From Bradyrhizobium sp. Ce-3 (GTDB lineage Bacteria > Pseudomonadota > Alphaproteobacteria > Rhizobiales > Xanthobacteraceae): a stretch of DNA of 64,000 nucleotides. The DNA lies in the NCBI RefSeq assembly GCF_022835695.1, contig NZ_BQUV01000003.1, positions 248,001 to 312,000 of the forward strand. Direction: 5' to 3'. Below the pieces are notes generated by a model that worked only from the letters and a program-made list of their open reading frames with translations, was not told where the DNA came from and searched no databases. A program made the position numbers and the translations under genes. This document shows, one piece after another, positions 25,186 through 35,579 of the stretch (positions within the stretch are counted from its first letter, which is position 1; each line of letters begins with the position of its first letter).

Positions 25186-26499
25186 ATGGCAATTGACGAT
25201 TCTCCGCCTTCCATATTCTCGCCCTGGCCCGACCGGCTGCGCCATTCCGCGCTGATCCTGCTTGCCGCAGCGCTGGCCCTGAGCGTGGTGGTCGCGCTCG
25301 GCGAATTGTCGCTGGTGCGCGCCTGCGCGGTGTTCGTCTGCATCGCGGCCGCGGCGCTGGTGCCGTGGCGGCTGCATGATGCGGGCACCTCGCGCGAGGA
25401 CGTCCGCAGCGGCAATCCGGTCGAGGCCGCCTCGGTCAGCGCGGTCGTCGCCGGCATGCCGGACCCGGCCGTGCTGCTCGATCGCGCCGGCCGCGTCATC
25501 CATCTCAACGCCGCCGCGGCCGAGCTCGCGCCGGCGCTGCGCCGCAACGAATTGGCGCAATTTGCCCTGCGTTCACCGGAGATCATCACCGCGCTGCGCG
25601 AGGCGATCGCGACCACCGAGCCGCGCCGCGCCACCTACACCGACCACGTTCCGGTCGATCGCTGGATGGAGCTGGTGATCACGCCGGTGCCGGTGCCGAC
25701 CCAGTTCGGCGGCACCGAGAAGTGCATGCTGATGACGTTCCACGATTTGACCCCGCTGCGCCGGGTCGAGGAGATGCGCGCCGACTTCGTCGCCAATGCC
25801 AGCCATGAGCTGCGCACGCCGCTCGCCGCCTTGTCCGGCTTCATCGATACGCTGCAGGGGCCGGCGCGCGACGACGCGCGGGCGCGCGAGCGCTTCCTCG
25901 GCATCATGCACACCCAGGCGACCCGCATGGCGCGGCTGATCGACGATCTGTTGTCGCTGTCGCGGGTCGAGCTGTCGGCCCATGTGCGGCCCGAGGCCTC
26001 GATCGACATCGTGCCGATCATCCGCCAGGTGGCCGACGGGCTCGAGGCACTGGCCAGCGAGCGCCAGGTCGAGATCGACGTCGACCTGCCGCAGGCCCCG
26101 GTCATGATCGCCGGCGACCGCGAGGAACTGCTGCGGCTGTTCGAGAACCTGATCGAGAACGCCCTCAAATACGGCGCCTCGGGAGGCCGCGTCATAGTGT
26201 CGCTCAACCAGAGCGCACCGGCCGCCTCGGGCGAGGGAACCCCCGAAATCCGTGTCCTGGTACGGGATTTCGGCCCCGGCATCGCCCCGGAGCACCTGCC
26301 ACGGCTGACCGAGCGCTTCTACCGGGTGGACGTCGGCGACAGCCGTAACCAGGGCGGAACCGGCCTCGGATTATCGCTGGTGAAACATATTCTTAACCGT
26401 CATCGCGGGCGTCTTTTGATCGAGAGCGTGCCGAGAAATGGCGCGACTTTTACCGCGTGTTTTCCCCGCCCGAAGACCCCCTTACCAACCCAAAGCTAA
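25186..26499 (+). CDS. phoR: Phosphate regulon sensor histidine kinase PhoR
   Basis: This 437-residue kinase has two N-terminal membrane helices (about 22-45 and 46-62), a PAS-like segment (VVAGMPDPAVLLDRAGRVIHLN), a HisKA box SHELRTPLAALSGF with His207, and ATPase motifs LFENLIENALKYG (N), VRDFGPGIAPEH (G1) and GGTGLGLSLV (G2). It phosphorylates PhoB when phosphate is scarce. Gene order with pstSCAB-phoU-phoB downstream is the classical alphaproteobacterial arrangement. The Pho box follows its stop within 25 bases. Confidence 0.93.
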   Translation: MAIDDSPPSIFSPWPDRLRHSALILLAAALALSVVVALGELSLVRACAVFVCIAAAALVPWRLHDAGTSREDVRSGNPVEAASVSAVVAGMPDPAVLLDRAGRVIHLNAAAAELAPALRRNELAQFALRSPEIITALREAIATTEPRRATYTDHVPVDRWMELVITPVPVPTQFGGTEKCMLMTFHDLTPLRRVEEMRADFVANASHELRTPLAALSGFIDTLQGPARDDARARERFLGIMHTQATRMARLIDDLLSLSRVELSAHVRPEASIDIVPIIRQVADGLEALASERQVEIDVDLPQAPVMIAGDREELLRLFENLIENALKYGASGGRVIVSLNQSAPAASGEGTPEIRVLVRDFGPGIAPEHLPRLTERFYRVDVGDSRNQGGTGLGLSLVKHILNRHRGRLLIESVPRNGATFTACFPRPKTPLPTQS

Positions 26500-26519
26500 G
26501 CATTTTCAGCTGCTTAGGG

Positions 26520-26553
26520 CTGTCATCCAACTGTCATCCAACCTTCGTAAAAG
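26520..26553 (+). promoter_or_regulatory. Pho box and -10 of the pst operon
   Basis: Two exact CTGTCAT heptamers (26520-26526 and 26531-26537) are separated by CCAA, the PhoB-binding direct repeat. After a 10-base spacer comes TAAAAG (26548-26553), the spacing seen in PhoB-activated promoters where PhoB replaces a -35 box. An inverted repeat GTGAGCG/CGCTCAC at 26582-26618 lies in the predicted leader. Confidence 0.9.
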
Positions 26554-26635
26554 CGGCACCGACCGCTCCTAGATGGACCGGTGTGAGCGCGATCGGGCGC
26601 ATTCGGCGCTTCGCTCACGAGATGGAGACCACCCC

Positions 26636-27646
26636 ATGAATTTCATCAAAGCAATCGTCGCTGCCGGCATGGTCGCCGCTTCGACGTCGGCCTTCGCTGC
26701 CGATATTACCGGCGCGGGCGCGACGTTTCCGTTCCCGATCTATTCCAAGTGGGCTGACGCCTACAAGAAGGAGACCGGCAACGGTCTGAACTACCAGTCG
26801 ATCGGCTCCGGCGCCGGCATCAAGCAGATCCAGGCCAAGACCGTGACCTTCGGCGCCACCGACGCGCCGCTCAAGGCCGAGCAGCTCGAGAAGGACGGCC
26901 TTGTCCAGTGGCCGATGGTGATGGGCGCGATCGTTCCGGTCGTGAACGTCGAAGGCGTCAAGTCGGGCGACCTCGTGCTGTCCGGCGAAGTGCTCGGCGA
27001 CATCTATCTCGGCAAGATCACCAAGTGGAATGACGCGGCGATCGCCAAGCTCAATCCGAAGCTGACCCTGCCGGCCGACGCGATCACCGTCGTGCGCCGT
27101 TCGGACGGTTCGGGCACCACCTTCAACTTCACCGACTATCTGGCCAAGTCGAACGCCGACTGGAAGTCCAAGGTCGGTTCCGGCACCGCGGTCGAATGGC
27201 CGGTCGGCGTCGGCGCCAAGGGCAACGAAGGCGTTGCCGGCAACATCAGCCAGACCAAGAACGCGATCGGGTATGTCGAATACGCCTATGCCAAGCAGAA
27301 CAAGCTGACCTACACCGCGCTGGTCAACAAGGCCGGCAAGACCGTGCAGCCGACCATCGGCGCGTTCCAGGCGGCCGCGTCGAATGCCGACTGGGCCAAG
27401 GCCCCCGGTTACTACGTGATCCTGACCGACCAGCCGGGCGATGCCTCCTGGCCGATCACCGCGGCGACCTTCATCCTGATGCACAAGGACTCGACCGACA
27501 AGGCGGCCTCGCAGGAAGCGCTCAAGTTCTTCAAGTACGCCTTCGAGAAGGGTGACAAGGCGGCCGAAGAGCTCGACTACATCCCGATGCCGGACTCGGT
27601 CGTCAAGCTGATCGAGAAGACCTGGTCCTCGGACATCAAGAGCTAA
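26636..27646 (+). CDS. pstS: Periplasmic phosphate-binding protein PstS
   Basis: This 336-residue protein has a signal peptide cleaved after STSAFA (about residue 21) and the PstS ligand-binding signature [40 protein letters not shown] and [16 protein letters not shown]. It captures phosphate in the periplasm and delivers it to PstCA. Start: ATG at 26636 with GGAG upstream; an in-frame ATG 63 bases earlier lies in the leader. It is controlled by the Pho box at 26520. Confidence 0.96.
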   Translation: MNFIKAIVAAGMVAASTSAFAADITGAGATFPFPIYSKWADAYKKETGNGLNYQSIGSGAGIKQIQAKTVTFGATDAPLKAEQLEKDGLVQWPMVMGAIVPVVNVEGVKSGDLVLSGEVLGDIYLGKITKWNDAAIAKLNPKLTLPADAITVVRRSDGSGTTFNFTDYLAKSNADWKSKVGSGTAVEWPVGVGAKGNEGVAGNISQTKNAIGYVEYAYAKQNKLTYTALVNKAGKTVQPTIGAFQAAASNADWAKAPGYYVILTDQPGDASWPITAATFILMHKDSTDKAASQEALKFFKYAFEKGDKAAEELDYIPMPDSVVKLIEKTWSSDIKS

Positions 27647-27666
27647 GTCCGACGCTTCGAACAAGG

Positions 27667-27692
27667 CCTGTGCCGCGTGAGCGCGGCGCAGG
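27667..27692 (+). promoter_or_regulatory. Intercistronic hairpin after pstS
   Basis: CCTGTGCCGC and GCGGCGCAGG pair through ten positions (one G-U) with an extra G-C and a four-base loop, 21 bases past the pstS stop and with no T-run. It may stabilise pstS mRNA or reduce read-through, giving more PstS than permease. The remaining 27693-27866 shows no gene. Confidence 0.55.
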
Positions 27693-27866
27693 TCGAGCGA
27701 TCAAGACCCGGGCCCCGTCAACCGCGGCAAGAAACGTGGATTGGGCCCGGGGTTCGCGTCCCGAGCGGCGCAAGCCGGACATGACGCCGGCCAAATGCGT
27801 CAATGAGAAGATCGCTTCGGGGCGTAGCGGTTTGCGTGGCTTTCACATAGTAATGAGGGGATTGGC

Positions 27867-28865
27867 GTGGCAGACATGGCTGTTCAGGGCGATGTAATGG
27901 AAGCCGCGGGACCTTACGATCGCGCCAAGGCCCTCAGCGCCTTCAAGCTCGGTGATCTCACCTTCTACTGGATCACCCGCATCTCGGCGATCTCGGTTCT
28001 GCTGATCCTCGGCGGCATCATCCTGTCGCTGATCGTCGGCGCCTGGCCGGCGATGAAGGAATACGGCTTCGCCTTCCTCTGGACGCAGCGCTGGGCGCCC
28101 TCGGCCGATCCGCCGGTGCTCGGCGCACTCGGCCCGATCTACGGCACGCTGATCACCTCGATTATCGCGATGCTGATCGCGATTCCGGTCGGCATCGGCA
28201 TCGCGGTGTTCCTCACCGAGCTCTGCCCGCAAATGCTGCGCCGCCCGATCGGCATCGCCATCGAGCTGCTCGCCGGCATCCCATCGATCATCTACGGCAT
28301 GTGGGGCTTCTTCGTGCTGGGCCCGTTCCTGGCCAACACGTTCCAGCCCTTCATGATCCGGATATTCGAAGGCGTTCCGGTGCTCGGCGCCGTATTCGCG
28401 GGCCCGCCGTCCTATCTCAGCCTGTTCAACGCCGCGCTGATCCTTGCGATCATGGTGCTGCCCTTCATCACCGCGATCTCGGTCGACGTGTTCAAGACCG
28501 TGCCGCCGGTGCTGAAGGAAGCCGCCTACGGCATGGGCTGCACCACCTGGGAAGTCGTCCGCAGCGTCGTGATCCCCTACACCCGCGTCGGCGTGATCGG
28601 CGGCGTCATGTTGGCGCTCGGCCGCGCCCTTGGCGAGACGATGGCGGTAACCTTCATCATCGGCAACTCGTTCCGCATCTCGTCGTCGATCTTCGCGCCG
28701 GGCACCACGATCTCGGCTGCGATCGCCTCCGAATTCGCCGAGAGCGACGGCCTGCACCAATCCGGCCTGATCCTGCTCGGCCTGCTGCTGTTCGTGCTGA
28801 CCTTCTTCGTGCTCGCCGGCGCACGGCTGATGCTGATGCGGCTTGAAAAGAAGGCGGGGAAGTAA
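27867..28865 (+). CDS. pstC: Phosphate ABC transporter permease PstC
   Basis: This 332-residue protein has six membrane helices plus the permease contact loop [29 protein letters not shown]. The segment [18 protein letters not shown] is typical of PstC. Start: GTG preceded by GAGGGGATT. It pairs with PstA, whose ATG is four bases beyond its stop. Confidence 0.95.
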   Translation: MADMAVQGDVMEAAGPYDRAKALSAFKLGDLTFYWITRISAISVLLILGGIILSLIVGAWPAMKEYGFAFLWTQRWAPSADPPVLGALGPIYGTLITSIIAMLIAIPVGIGIAVFLTELCPQMLRRPIGIAIELLAGIPSIIYGMWGFFVLGPFLANTFQPFMIRIFEGVPVLGAVFAGPPSYLSLFNAALILAIMVLPFITAISVDVFKTVPPVLKEAAYGMGCTTWEVVRSVVIPYTRVGVIGGVMLALGRALGETMAVTFIIGNSFRISSSIFAPGTTISAAIASEFAESDGLHQSGLILLGLLLFVLTFFVLAGARLMLMRLEKKAGK

Positions 28866-28869
28866 CGCC

Positions 28870-29715
28870 ATGAACCCGATCTACAAATCCCGCCGCCGCA
28901 GCGACATCGTCATCCGCGCACTTTGCGTCGGCGCGGCGCTGTTCGGCGTCACCTGGCTGGCGTTGATCCTGTTCACGCTGCTCTATAACGGCCTCGCCGG
29001 CCTCAGCGTGCAGCTGTTCACCCAGAACACGCCGCCGCCGGGCTCGACCGAAGGCGGTCTGCTCAACGCCATCGTCGGCTCGATCATCATGACCGTGATC
29101 GGCGTCGGCATCGGCGCGCCGCTCGGCCTGTTCGCCGGCACCTATCTCGCCGAGTACGGCAAGCACGACAAGCTCACCTCGGTGATCCGCTTCATCAACG
29201 ACATCCTGCTCAGCGCGCCGTCGATCATCATCGGCCTGTTCATCTATGGCGCGGTCGTGGTGCCGATGCGCGGCTTCTCGGCGATCGCCGGCGCGCTCGC
29301 GCTCGCGGTGATCGTGATCCCGGTGGTGCTGCGCACCACCGAGGACATGCTGCTGCTGGTGCCCAATCCGCTGCGCGAGGCGGCCTCGGCGCTCGGCCTG
29401 CCGCGTTCGCTGGTGATCAAGCGCATCGCCTATCGTGCCGCGCGTAGCGGCCTGATCACCGGCGTGCTGCTGGCGACCGCCCGCGTCGCCGGTGAAACCG
29501 CGCCGCTGCTGTTCACCGCGCTGTCGAACCAGTTCTTCAGCTGGGATTTGACCAAGACGATGGCCAACCTGCCGGTGACCATCAACAACTTCGTGCAGAG
29601 CCCCTACGCCTACTGGAAAGAGCTGGCGTGGAGCGGTGCACTGCTCATCACATTCACCGTGCTCGCGTTGAACATCGGCGCGCGTATCCTTGGTGCCGAA
29701 AGGGCCGCAAAATGA
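28870..29715 (+). CDS. pstA: Phosphate ABC transporter permease PstA
   Basis: This 281-residue protein has six hydrophobic segments and conserved PstA motifs ([57 protein letters not shown]). Start: ATG at 28870 behind GGGGAAG; an earlier in-frame ATG overlaps pstC without a site. Its TGA overlaps the pstB ATG. Confidence 0.95.
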   Translation: MNPIYKSRRRSDIVIRALCVGAALFGVTWLALILFTLLYNGLAGLSVQLFTQNTPPPGSTEGGLLNAIVGSIIMTVIGVGIGAPLGLFAGTYLAEYGKHDKLTSVIRFINDILLSAPSIIIGLFIYGAVVVPMRGFSAIAGALALAVIVIPVVLRTTEDMLLLVPNPLREAASALGLPRSLVIKRIAYRAARSGLITGVLLATARVAGETAPLLFTALSNQFFSWDLTKTMANLPVTINNFVQSPYAYWKELAWSGALLITFTVLALNIGARILGAERAAK

Positions 29716-30530
29716 CCGAGCTTTCCGTCTCCACGACTGTCGCGGGCCACGCTCCCCAGGTTCCGCTGCCGGAAGCGCCGCCGAAAGTCACGGTGCGCAA
29801 CCTCAACTTCTATTATGGCGAGCACCACGCGCTGAAGAACATCAACCTGACGCTCGGCACCAACCGCGTCACGGCGTTCATCGGCCCGTCCGGCTGCGGC
29901 AAGTCGACCCTGCTGCGTATCTTCAACCGGATGTACGACCTCTATCCGGGACAGCGCGCGGTCGGCCAGCTGATGCTGGACCAGACCAACATCCTCGACC
30001 CCAAGCTCGACCTCAATCTGCTGCGCGCGCGGGTCGGCATGGTGTTCCAGAAGCCGACGCCGTTCCCGATGACGATCTACGAGAACATCGCTTTCGGCAT
30101 CCGCCTCTATGAGAAGATCTCGAAGTCCGAGATGGACGACCGGGTCGAGAAGGCGCTGCGCGGCGGCGCGCTGTGGAACGAGGTCAAGGACAAGCTCAAC
30201 GCCTCCGGCCTGTCGCTCTCCGGCGGCCAGCAGCAGCGCCTGTGCATCGCGCGCACCGTCGCGGTGCGTCCCGAGGTGATCCTGTTCGACGAGCCGTGCT
30301 CGGCGCTCGATCCGATCTCGACCGCCAAGGTCGAAGAGCTGATCCAGGAGCTCTCCGAGGACTACACGATCGCGATCGTCACCCACAACATGCAGCAGGC
30401 GGCCCGCGTCTCCGACAAGACCGCCTTCATGTATCTCGGCGAACTGATCGAGTTCGACGACACCAACAAGATCTTCACCTCACCGAGCGATCGACGCACC
30501 CAGGATTACATCACCGGCCGGTTCGGTTGA
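29712..30530 (+). CDS. pstB: Phosphate ABC transporter ATP-binding protein PstB
   Basis: This 272-residue ATPase has Walker [11 protein letters not shown]-loop [15 protein letters not shown], signature LSGGQQQRL, Walker [14 protein letters not shown] and H-loop THNMQQA, all standard for PstB. It overlaps pstA by the ATGA quartet and is followed 20 bases later by phoU. It also transmits phosphate status to PhoR through PhoU. Confidence 0.96.
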   Translation: MTELSVSTTVAGHAPQVPLPEAPPKVTVRNLNFYYGEHHALKNINLTLGTNRVTAFIGPSGCGKSTLLRIFNRMYDLYPGQRAVGQLMLDQTNILDPKLDLNLLRARVGMVFQKPTPFPMTIYENIAFGIRLYEKISKSEMDDRVEKALRGGALWNEVKDKLNASGLSLSGGQQQRLCIARTVAVRPEVILFDEPCSALDPISTAKVEELIQELSEDYTIAIVTHNMQQAARVSDKTAFMYLGELIEFDDTNKIFTSPSDRRTQDYITGRFG

Positions 30531-30550
30531 CCGGGCTGAGGAGATAAGCA

Positions 30551-31267
30551 ATGGCTTCTGAACATACCGCCAAGGCATTCGACAGCGACCTGCAGGAGTT
30601 GACCCGCCTGGTCGCCGAGATGGGCGGCCTCGTCGAACGGATGATCACCGAGTCGGTCGATGCGCTGATCCGGCGCGACGTCGCGCTCGGCAAGCGCGTG
30701 GTCGCCGCCGACATCGAGATCGACAATCTGCAGCGCGTCATCGAAGAACGCGCGGTGCTGACGATCGCCCGCCGCCAGCCGATGGCGATCGACCTGCGCG
30801 AGATCGTCAGCGCGATGCGCGTGGCAACCGATCTGGAGCGGATCGGCGACCTCGCCAAGAACATGGGCAAGCGCGTCGCAGCCCTTGAGAGCGATTTCCA
30901 GCCGCTGAAGCTGATCCGCGGCCTGGAGCACATGACCGACCTCGTGCTGTCGCAGGTCAAGTCGGTGCTCGACGCCTATGCCGCGCACGATCTGCCGGCG
31001 GCGATGAACGTCTGGAAGGGCGACGAGGAGGTCGATGCGATCTGCACCTCGCTGTTCCGCGAGCTGCTCACCTACATGATGGAAGACCCGCGCAACATCT
31101 CGTTCTGTATCCATCTGATGTTCTGCGCCAAGAACATCGAGCGGATCGGCGATCACGCCACCAATATCGCCGAGACCGTGTTCTACATGATCGAGGGCCA
31201 GCAGATCACCGACAAGCGTCCGAAGGGTGACATGACCAATTTTGCCACCACGGTGCCGGGCAATTAG
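30551..31267 (+). CDS. phoU: Phosphate signalling protein PhoU
   Basis: This 238-residue all-helical protein has two repeats, each with the metal-binding pattern of PhoU (AMRVATDLERIGDLAKNMG and MFCAKNIERIGDHATNIAE). It inhibits PhoR signalling when PstSCAB is saturated. The start has GAGGAG upstream. It is the last gene coupled to pst. Confidence 0.95.
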   Translation: MASEHTAKAFDSDLQELTRLVAEMGGLVERMITESVDALIRRDVALGKRVVAADIEIDNLQRVIEERAVLTIARRQPMAIDLREIVSAMRVATDLERIGDLAKNMGKRVAALESDFQPLKLIRGLEHMTDLVLSQVKSVLDAYAAHDLPAAMNVWKGDEEVDAICTSLFRELLTYMMEDPRNISFCIHLMFCAKNIERIGDHATNIAETVFYMIEGQQITDKRPKGDMTNFATTVPGN

Positions 31268-31397
31268 GACATGATCCGCAAGCGCGGGACCGGACTGTCT
31301 TCGCGACAAGCCGTTTCCGCAGGGATTATGCTCAAGAAGGTAAGCGTTTCGGTTTGCGTCTGGGCAACGGATCACCACAGAGAAAGAACTTAAACCG

Positions 31398-32108
31398 ATG
31401 AGCGCACGCATTCTGGTAGTCGAAGACGAGGAAGCGCTGACGACGCTGTTGCGCTACAACCTCGATGCGGAAGGCTACGATGTCGAGACGGTGGGGCGCG
31501 GCGACGACGCCGATACCCGCCTGAAGGAGCGCGTTCCCGACCTCGTGGTGCTCGACTGGATGTTGCCGGGCCTGTCCGGCATCGAGCTATGCCGCCGCCT
31601 GCGGGCGCGGCCCGAGACCAAGCAGCTTCCGATCATCATGCTGACCGCGCGCGGCGAGGAGAGCGAGCGGGTGCGCGGCCTTGCCACCGGCGCCGACGAC
31701 TACATCGTCAAGCCGTTCTCGGTGCCGGAATTGCTGGCGCGGGTGAAGGGCTTGCTGCGCCGCGCCAGCCCGGAGCGGCTGGCAACCGTACTGACCTATG
31801 GCGATATCGAGCTCGATCGCGAGAAGCGCCGCGTGGCGCGCTCGGGCCGTCCGATCGATCTCGGTCCAACCGAATATCGTTTGCTTGAATTTTTCCTCGA
31901 GCATCCCGGCCGCGTGTTCAGCCGCGAGCAGCTGCTCGACAGCGTTTGGGGCCGCGACATCTACATCGACGAGCGCACCGTGGACGTGCATATCGGCCGC
32001 CTGCGCAAGCTGCTCAATCCGGGCCGCGAGCAGGATCCGATCCGCACCGTGCGCGGCGCCGGCTACGCGCTCGACGACCGGTTCGCGAAGGCCGAGCCGC
32101 AGCCGTAG
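31398..32108 (+). CDS. phoB: Phosphate regulon response regulator PhoB
   Basis: This 236-residue OmpR-type regulator has a receiver domain with phospho-acceptor Asp53 (VVLDWMLPG), the acidic pair Glu9/Asp10 and switch Lys in DDYIVKPFS, and a C-terminal winged helix (RTVDVHIGRLRKLLNPG). It binds Pho boxes such as that at 26520. A 130-bp gap separates it from phoU; no Pho box was seen there. Confidence 0.95.
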   Translation: MSARILVVEDEEALTTLLRYNLDAEGYDVETVGRGDDADTRLKERVPDLVVLDWMLPGLSGIELCRRLRARPETKQLPIIMLTARGEESERVRGLATGADDYIVKPFSVPELLARVKGLLRRASPERLATVLTYGDIELDREKRRVARSGRPIDLGPTEYRLLEFFLEHPGRVFSREQLLDSVWGRDIYIDERTVDVHIGRLRKLLNPGREQDPIRTVRGAGYALDDRFAKAEPQP

Positions 32109-32140
32109 CTGTCGTGAGGTAATCTCAAGTCACAACGTCA

Positions 32141-32265
32141 CGTCGTCCCGGCGAAAGCCGGGACCCATAACCACCGTTCTTTTTTTGCTTGAATGCGCTG
32201 TTGCCGCAGCCCGCCTTAACCACTCGCGTCGATGGTTATAGGTCCCGGCCTGCGCCGGGACGACG
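32141..32265. repeat. Family A composite inverted repeat
   Basis: The left half begins CGTCGTCCCGGCGAAAGCC and continues GGGACCCATAACCACCG; the right half is its mirror, ending in GCCGGGACGACG. Each half is itself a hairpin. A non-conserved centre of about 55 bases separates them. Confidence 0.85.
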
Positions 32266-32279
32266 CCGGTGATGTAGCC

Positions 32280-32367
32280 GTAGCCCGGATGGAGCGAAGC
32301 GTAATCCGGGGCAGCTCTCCCCGTTGCGCGAGGGGTCCCGGATTGCGCTTCGCTTCATCCGGGCTAC
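32280..32367. repeat. Family D composite inverted repeat
   Basis: GTAGCCCGGATGGAGCGAAG at the left and its near-complement CTTCGCTTCATCCGGGCTAC at the right flank a GC-rich centre. A second copy lies at 36775-36862 and a half copy at 18723. Confidence 0.85.
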
Positions 32368-32374
32368 GCGTCAC

Positions 32375-32402
32375 AAAAAAATCCCCGCTTGCGCGGGGAT
32401 TT
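32375..32402 (-). terminator. Terminator of gcrA
   Basis: A ten-base-pair stem (AAATCCCCGC/GCGGGGATTT) with a four-base loop is followed on the minus strand by a run of T. It lies 30 bases past the gcrA stop and could also stop plus-strand transcripts. Confidence 0.8.
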
Positions 32403-32432
32403 GTTTTGCAGTCCAGGCTAGTTTCCCGAGTG

Positions 32433-32945
32433 CTACTTGATCTGCGGCTTGTTCGACGGCCGGCGGCGATCGGCGGCGGGCTGGTAGGCGACGCGCGAGT
32501 GATGCGCGCAATAGGGCAGGCCGGCGAGCGCCTTGCCGCCGCAGAAGAAGAATTCCGGGCTCGAGGGGTCGCCGACCGGCCAGTGGCAGGTGGCCTCGTT
32601 GAGCTCGAGCAGCGACAGCCGCTGGCTCATCGGCACCACATTGTCGAAGGAGATCGGATCGGGCTCCATCTCGACCTCGAAGGCGTGCGCGAGCGCGGTG
32701 TTGCCGCGTGAGACCGGGCGCGCCACCCGCATCATGTGCTGGGCCGGGCGCGCCTTGCGCTGCCGCGGCGCCGCCGTGGAGGGTGCCTTGGCGCGACCGG
32801 ACAGGCCGAGCCGGTGCACTTTGCCGATCACGGCGTTTCGCGTCACATTGCCAAGTTCCGCTGCGATCTGGCTGGCCGAAAGGCCAGACTCCCAGAGCTT
32901 CTTCAGCTGCTCGACGCGATCGTCGGACCAGGTCAATACCGTCAT
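32433..32945 (-). CDS. gcrA: Cell-cycle transcription regulator GcrA
   Basis: This 170-residue protein has the GcrA DNA-binding N-terminus (WSDDRVEQLKKLWESGLSASQIAAELG..TRNAVIGKVHRLGL) and the C-terminal sigma-70-interacting region with CHWPVGDP and FFFCGGKALAGLPYCAHHSRVAY. GcrA activates sigma-70 promoters carrying methylated GANTC in Alphaproteobacteria. Start: ATG behind AAGGAAG. One GAATC (a GANTC site) lies 81 bases upstream at 33026-33030, consistent with CcrM-linked control of its own expression. Confidence 0.93.
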   Translation of the reverse strand: MTVLTWSDDRVEQLKKLWESGLSASQIAAELGNVTRNAVIGKVHRLGLSGRAKAPSTAAPRQRKARPAQHMMRVARPVSRGNTALAHAFEVEMEPDPISFDNVVPMSQRLSLLELNEATCHWPVGDPSSPEFFFCGGKALAGLPYCAHHSRVAYQPAADRRRPSNKPQIK

Positions 32946-33291
32946 CGCATTCTTCCTTTCGCATGGCGCCGGCCAGTCATCGGAGCGGCGCTGCGAGCCA
33001 ATCTGGACAAATATCCCTGCGGCCAGAATCCCTTAGCCCTCGCCGGGCACGGTGTTGCGCCCGAACGTTTACGCGAGACACAAAGGCTACTTAAGGGGTC
33101 CAGTACTGCCGCACGAGATGTCGTACCCGACAGGCCAAACGCTACAATATGGCGTGACTCAGGCGCAAGAGTCCGCGGCCGTGCGTCCACATGTTCCCAC
33201 AAAGTTAAGCATTGCTATGAGGCTTTTCCACCGCACCGGAATGCTCCGGATTGCGCTTGCTTCGCATCGCAGGAAGGCCGGCTCCCGGCGA

Positions 33292-33319
33292 TTGACACTG
33301 CCTGACCGCAGCATAGAAT
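33292..33319 (+). promoter_or_regulatory. Candidate argD promoter
   Basis: TTGACA (33292-33297) and TAGAAT (33314-33319) are 16 bases apart, the best sigma-70 match in the gap between gcrA and argD. The other part of that gap (32946-33291) holds no supported gene. Confidence 0.6.
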
Positions 33320-33330
33320 GCCCGCCACGT

Positions 33331-33359
33331 GCCGCCCGCAAAGGCGGCCGTTTTGTTTT
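33331..33359 (+). terminator. Terminator-like hairpin in the argD leader
   Basis: GCCGCC and GGCGGC pair across CGCAAA, then CGTTTTGTTTTC follows. It begins only a few bases after the predicted start of transcription and 72 bases before argD, so it could act as an attenuator. Confidence 0.5.
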
Positions 33360-33431
33360 CCGAAGCTGGCCGTTGCTGCGCTGGCGTCAAGCCGCGCGGC
33401 AATTGTCGGTCTCAAACCGGCAGTGAACGCC

Positions 33432-34637
33432 ATGACCAACGCCTCGTCGCATCTGCTTCCCGTCTTCGCCAGGGTCGATCTCGGCTTCGAGCGCGGTGAG
33501 GGCGCCTGGCTGATCGCAACCAACGGCGACCGCTATCTCGATTTCACCTCGGGCGTCGCGGTGAACGCGCTCGGGCATGCGCATCCGCATCTGGTCAAGG
33601 CGCTGCAGGAGCAGGCGACCAAGCTCTGGCACATGTCGAACCTGTTCAAGAGCCCGGACGGCGAGGTGCTGGCAGCGCGGCTCTGCGAGCAGAGCTTTGC
33701 CGACTTCGTGTTCTTCTGCAATTCCGGCGCGGAAGCGATGGAGGGCGTGATCAAGCTGGTCCGCCACCATCACTTCTCCAAGGGGCATGGCGAGCGCTAC
33801 CGCATCATCACCTTCGAAGGCGCCTTCCATGGCCGCACGCTGGGCACGCTGGCTGCGACCGGCTCGGCGAAATATCTCGAAGGCTTCGGTCCGCCGATGG
33901 ACGGCTTCGACCAGGTGCCGCATGGCGACATCGAGGCGGTGAAGAAGGCGATCGGCCCGCACACCGCCGGCATCCTGATCGAGCCGGTGCAGGGCGAGGG
34001 CGGCGTGCGCTCGGCGCCGCAGGCGTTCTTCAAGGCCCTGCGCGCGCTGTGTGACGAACATGGCCTGTTGCTCGCCTTCGACGAGGTGCAGACCGGCATG
34101 GGCCGCACCGGCGAGCTGTTCGCCTACAAGCGCACCGGCGTCACGCCGGACGTGATGTCGCTGGCCAAGGCGCTCGGCGGCGGTTTCCCGATCGGTGCGG
34201 TGCTGGCGACCGCGCAGGCTGCGGCCGGCATGGCGCCGGGCTCGCATGGCTCGACCTTCGGCGGCAATCCGCTCGCGGTCGCCGCCGCCAATGCCGTGCT
34301 CGACGTCATGCTGAAGCCCGGCTTCTTCGATCACGTGCAGAAGATGTCGCTGCTGCTCAAGCAGAAGCTCGCGTCCGTCGTCGACCGCTATCCCGGCGTG
34401 CTGTCGGAGGTGCGCGGCGAGGGCCTGTTGATCGGCGTCAAGGCCGTGGTGCCGTCGGGCGATCTGATCGTCGCGCTGCGCAACGAGAAGCTGCTCACCG
34501 TCGGCGCCGGCGACAATGTGGTCCGGTTCCTGGCGCCCCTGATCGTGACCGAAGCCGAGATCGATCAGTCGATCGGCTCGCTCGAGCGCGCCTGCTCCGT
34601 GCTATCGGCGGCGCAGCCGAAGAAGGCGGCTGGATAA
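33432..34637 (+). CDS. argD: Acetylornithine aminotransferase ArgD
   Basis: This 401-residue class III aminotransferase makes N-acetylornithine in arginine synthesis using PLP. The PLP Lys is Lys246 in [14 protein letters not shown], with the cofactor Asp in [15 protein letters not shown]. Start: ATG at 33432 gives the normal family length; an upstream in-frame ATG would add 38 atypical residues. The argF ATG shares one base with its stop. Confidence 0.93.
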   Translation: MTNASSHLLPVFARVDLGFERGEGAWLIATNGDRYLDFTSGVAVNALGHAHPHLVKALQEQATKLWHMSNLFKSPDGEVLAARLCEQSFADFVFFCNSGAEAMEGVIKLVRHHHFSKGHGERYRIITFEGAFHGRTLGTLAATGSAKYLEGFGPPMDGFDQVPHGDIEAVKKAIGPHTAGILIEPVQGEGGVRSAPQAFFKALRALCDEHGLLLAFDEVQTGMGRTGELFAYKRTGVTPDVMSLAKALGGGFPIGAVLATAQAAAGMAPGSHGSTFGGNPLAVAAANAVLDVMLKPGFFDHVQKMSLLLKQKLASVVDRYPGVLSEVRGEGLLIGVKAVVPSGDLIVALRNEKLLTVGAGDNVVRFLAPLIVTEAEIDQSIGSLERACSVLSAAQPKKAAG

Positions 34638-35563
34638 TGAGCAAGCCGGTCCGCCACTTCCTCGATATCAACGAGCTGCCGCTCGGCGAGCTGCGCAACA
34701 TGCTCTCGGCCGGAGCCGCCATGAAGGCGAAGCTGAAGGCGCATGAAAAGGGCCGGAAGCCGCTCGAAGGCAAGACGCTGGCGATGATCTTCGAGCGCCC
34801 GTCGACCCGCACCAGGGTGTCGTTCGACGTCGGCATGCGTCAGCTCGGCGGTGAATCGATCATGCTGACCGGCGCCGAGATGCAGCTCGGCCGCGGCGAG
34901 ACCATCGCCGACACCGCGCGGGTGCTGTCGCGCTATGTCGATGCGATCATGATCCGCATCCTCAACCATGACGCGCTGCTCGAGCTCGCCGCGCATGCCA
35001 CCGTGCCCGTGATCAATGGCCTCACCCGGCGTTCGCATCCCTGCCAGGTGATGGCCGACCTCATGACCTACGAGGAAAATCGCGGCTCGATCGAGGGCAA
35101 GACGGTGGCCTGGACCGGCGACGACAACAACGTGTTGGCCTCCTGGGCGCATGCCGCCGAGCGGTTCAAGTTCCAGCTCAACATCGCGACGCCGCCGGAG
35201 CTCTCGCCGAAGAAGCCGATGCGCGACTGGATCAAGGCGACCAGCGCGCCGATCATGCTCGGCACCGATCCGGAAGCCGCCGTGCGCGGCGCCGACTGCG
35301 TCGTCACCGACACCTGGGTGTCGATGGGCGACAAGGAGGGCGAGCACCGCCACAACGTGCTGCGGCCCTATCAGGTCAATGCCAAGCTGATGTCGCTCGC
35401 CAAGCCGGACGCGCTGTTCATGCACTGCCTGCCCGCGCATCGCGGCGAGGAGGTCACCGACGAGGTGATCGACGGCCCGCAATCCGTGGTGTTCGACGAG
35501 GCGGAAAACCGCCTGCATGCGCAGAAGGGCATTCTGGCCTGGTGTTTCGACGCGGTCGCGTAG
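34637..35563 (+). CDS. argF: Ornithine carbamoyltransferase ArgF
   Basis: This 308-residue enzyme joins ornithine and carbamoyl phosphate to citrulline. The carbamoyl-phosphate loop STRTR (56-60), HPCQ near 135 and the ornithine motif [10 protein letters not shown] (from His263) are intact. It is translationally coupled to argD and followed by a family A repeat and hslO. Confidence 0.95.
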   Translation: MSKPVRHFLDINELPLGELRNMLSAGAAMKAKLKAHEKGRKPLEGKTLAMIFERPSTRTRVSFDVGMRQLGGESIMLTGAEMQLGRGETIADTARVLSRYVDAIMIRILNHDALLELAAHATVPVINGLTRRSHPCQVMADLMTYEENRGSIEGKTVAWTGDDNNVLASWAHAAERFKFQLNIATPPELSPKKPMRDWIKATSAPIMLGTDPEAAVRGADCVVTDTWVSMGDKEGEHRHNVLRPYQVNAKLMSLAKPDALFMHCLPAHRGEEVTDEVIDGPQSVVFDEAENRLHAQKGILAWCFDAVA

Positions 35564-35579
35564 TCGACGACATCAATGC

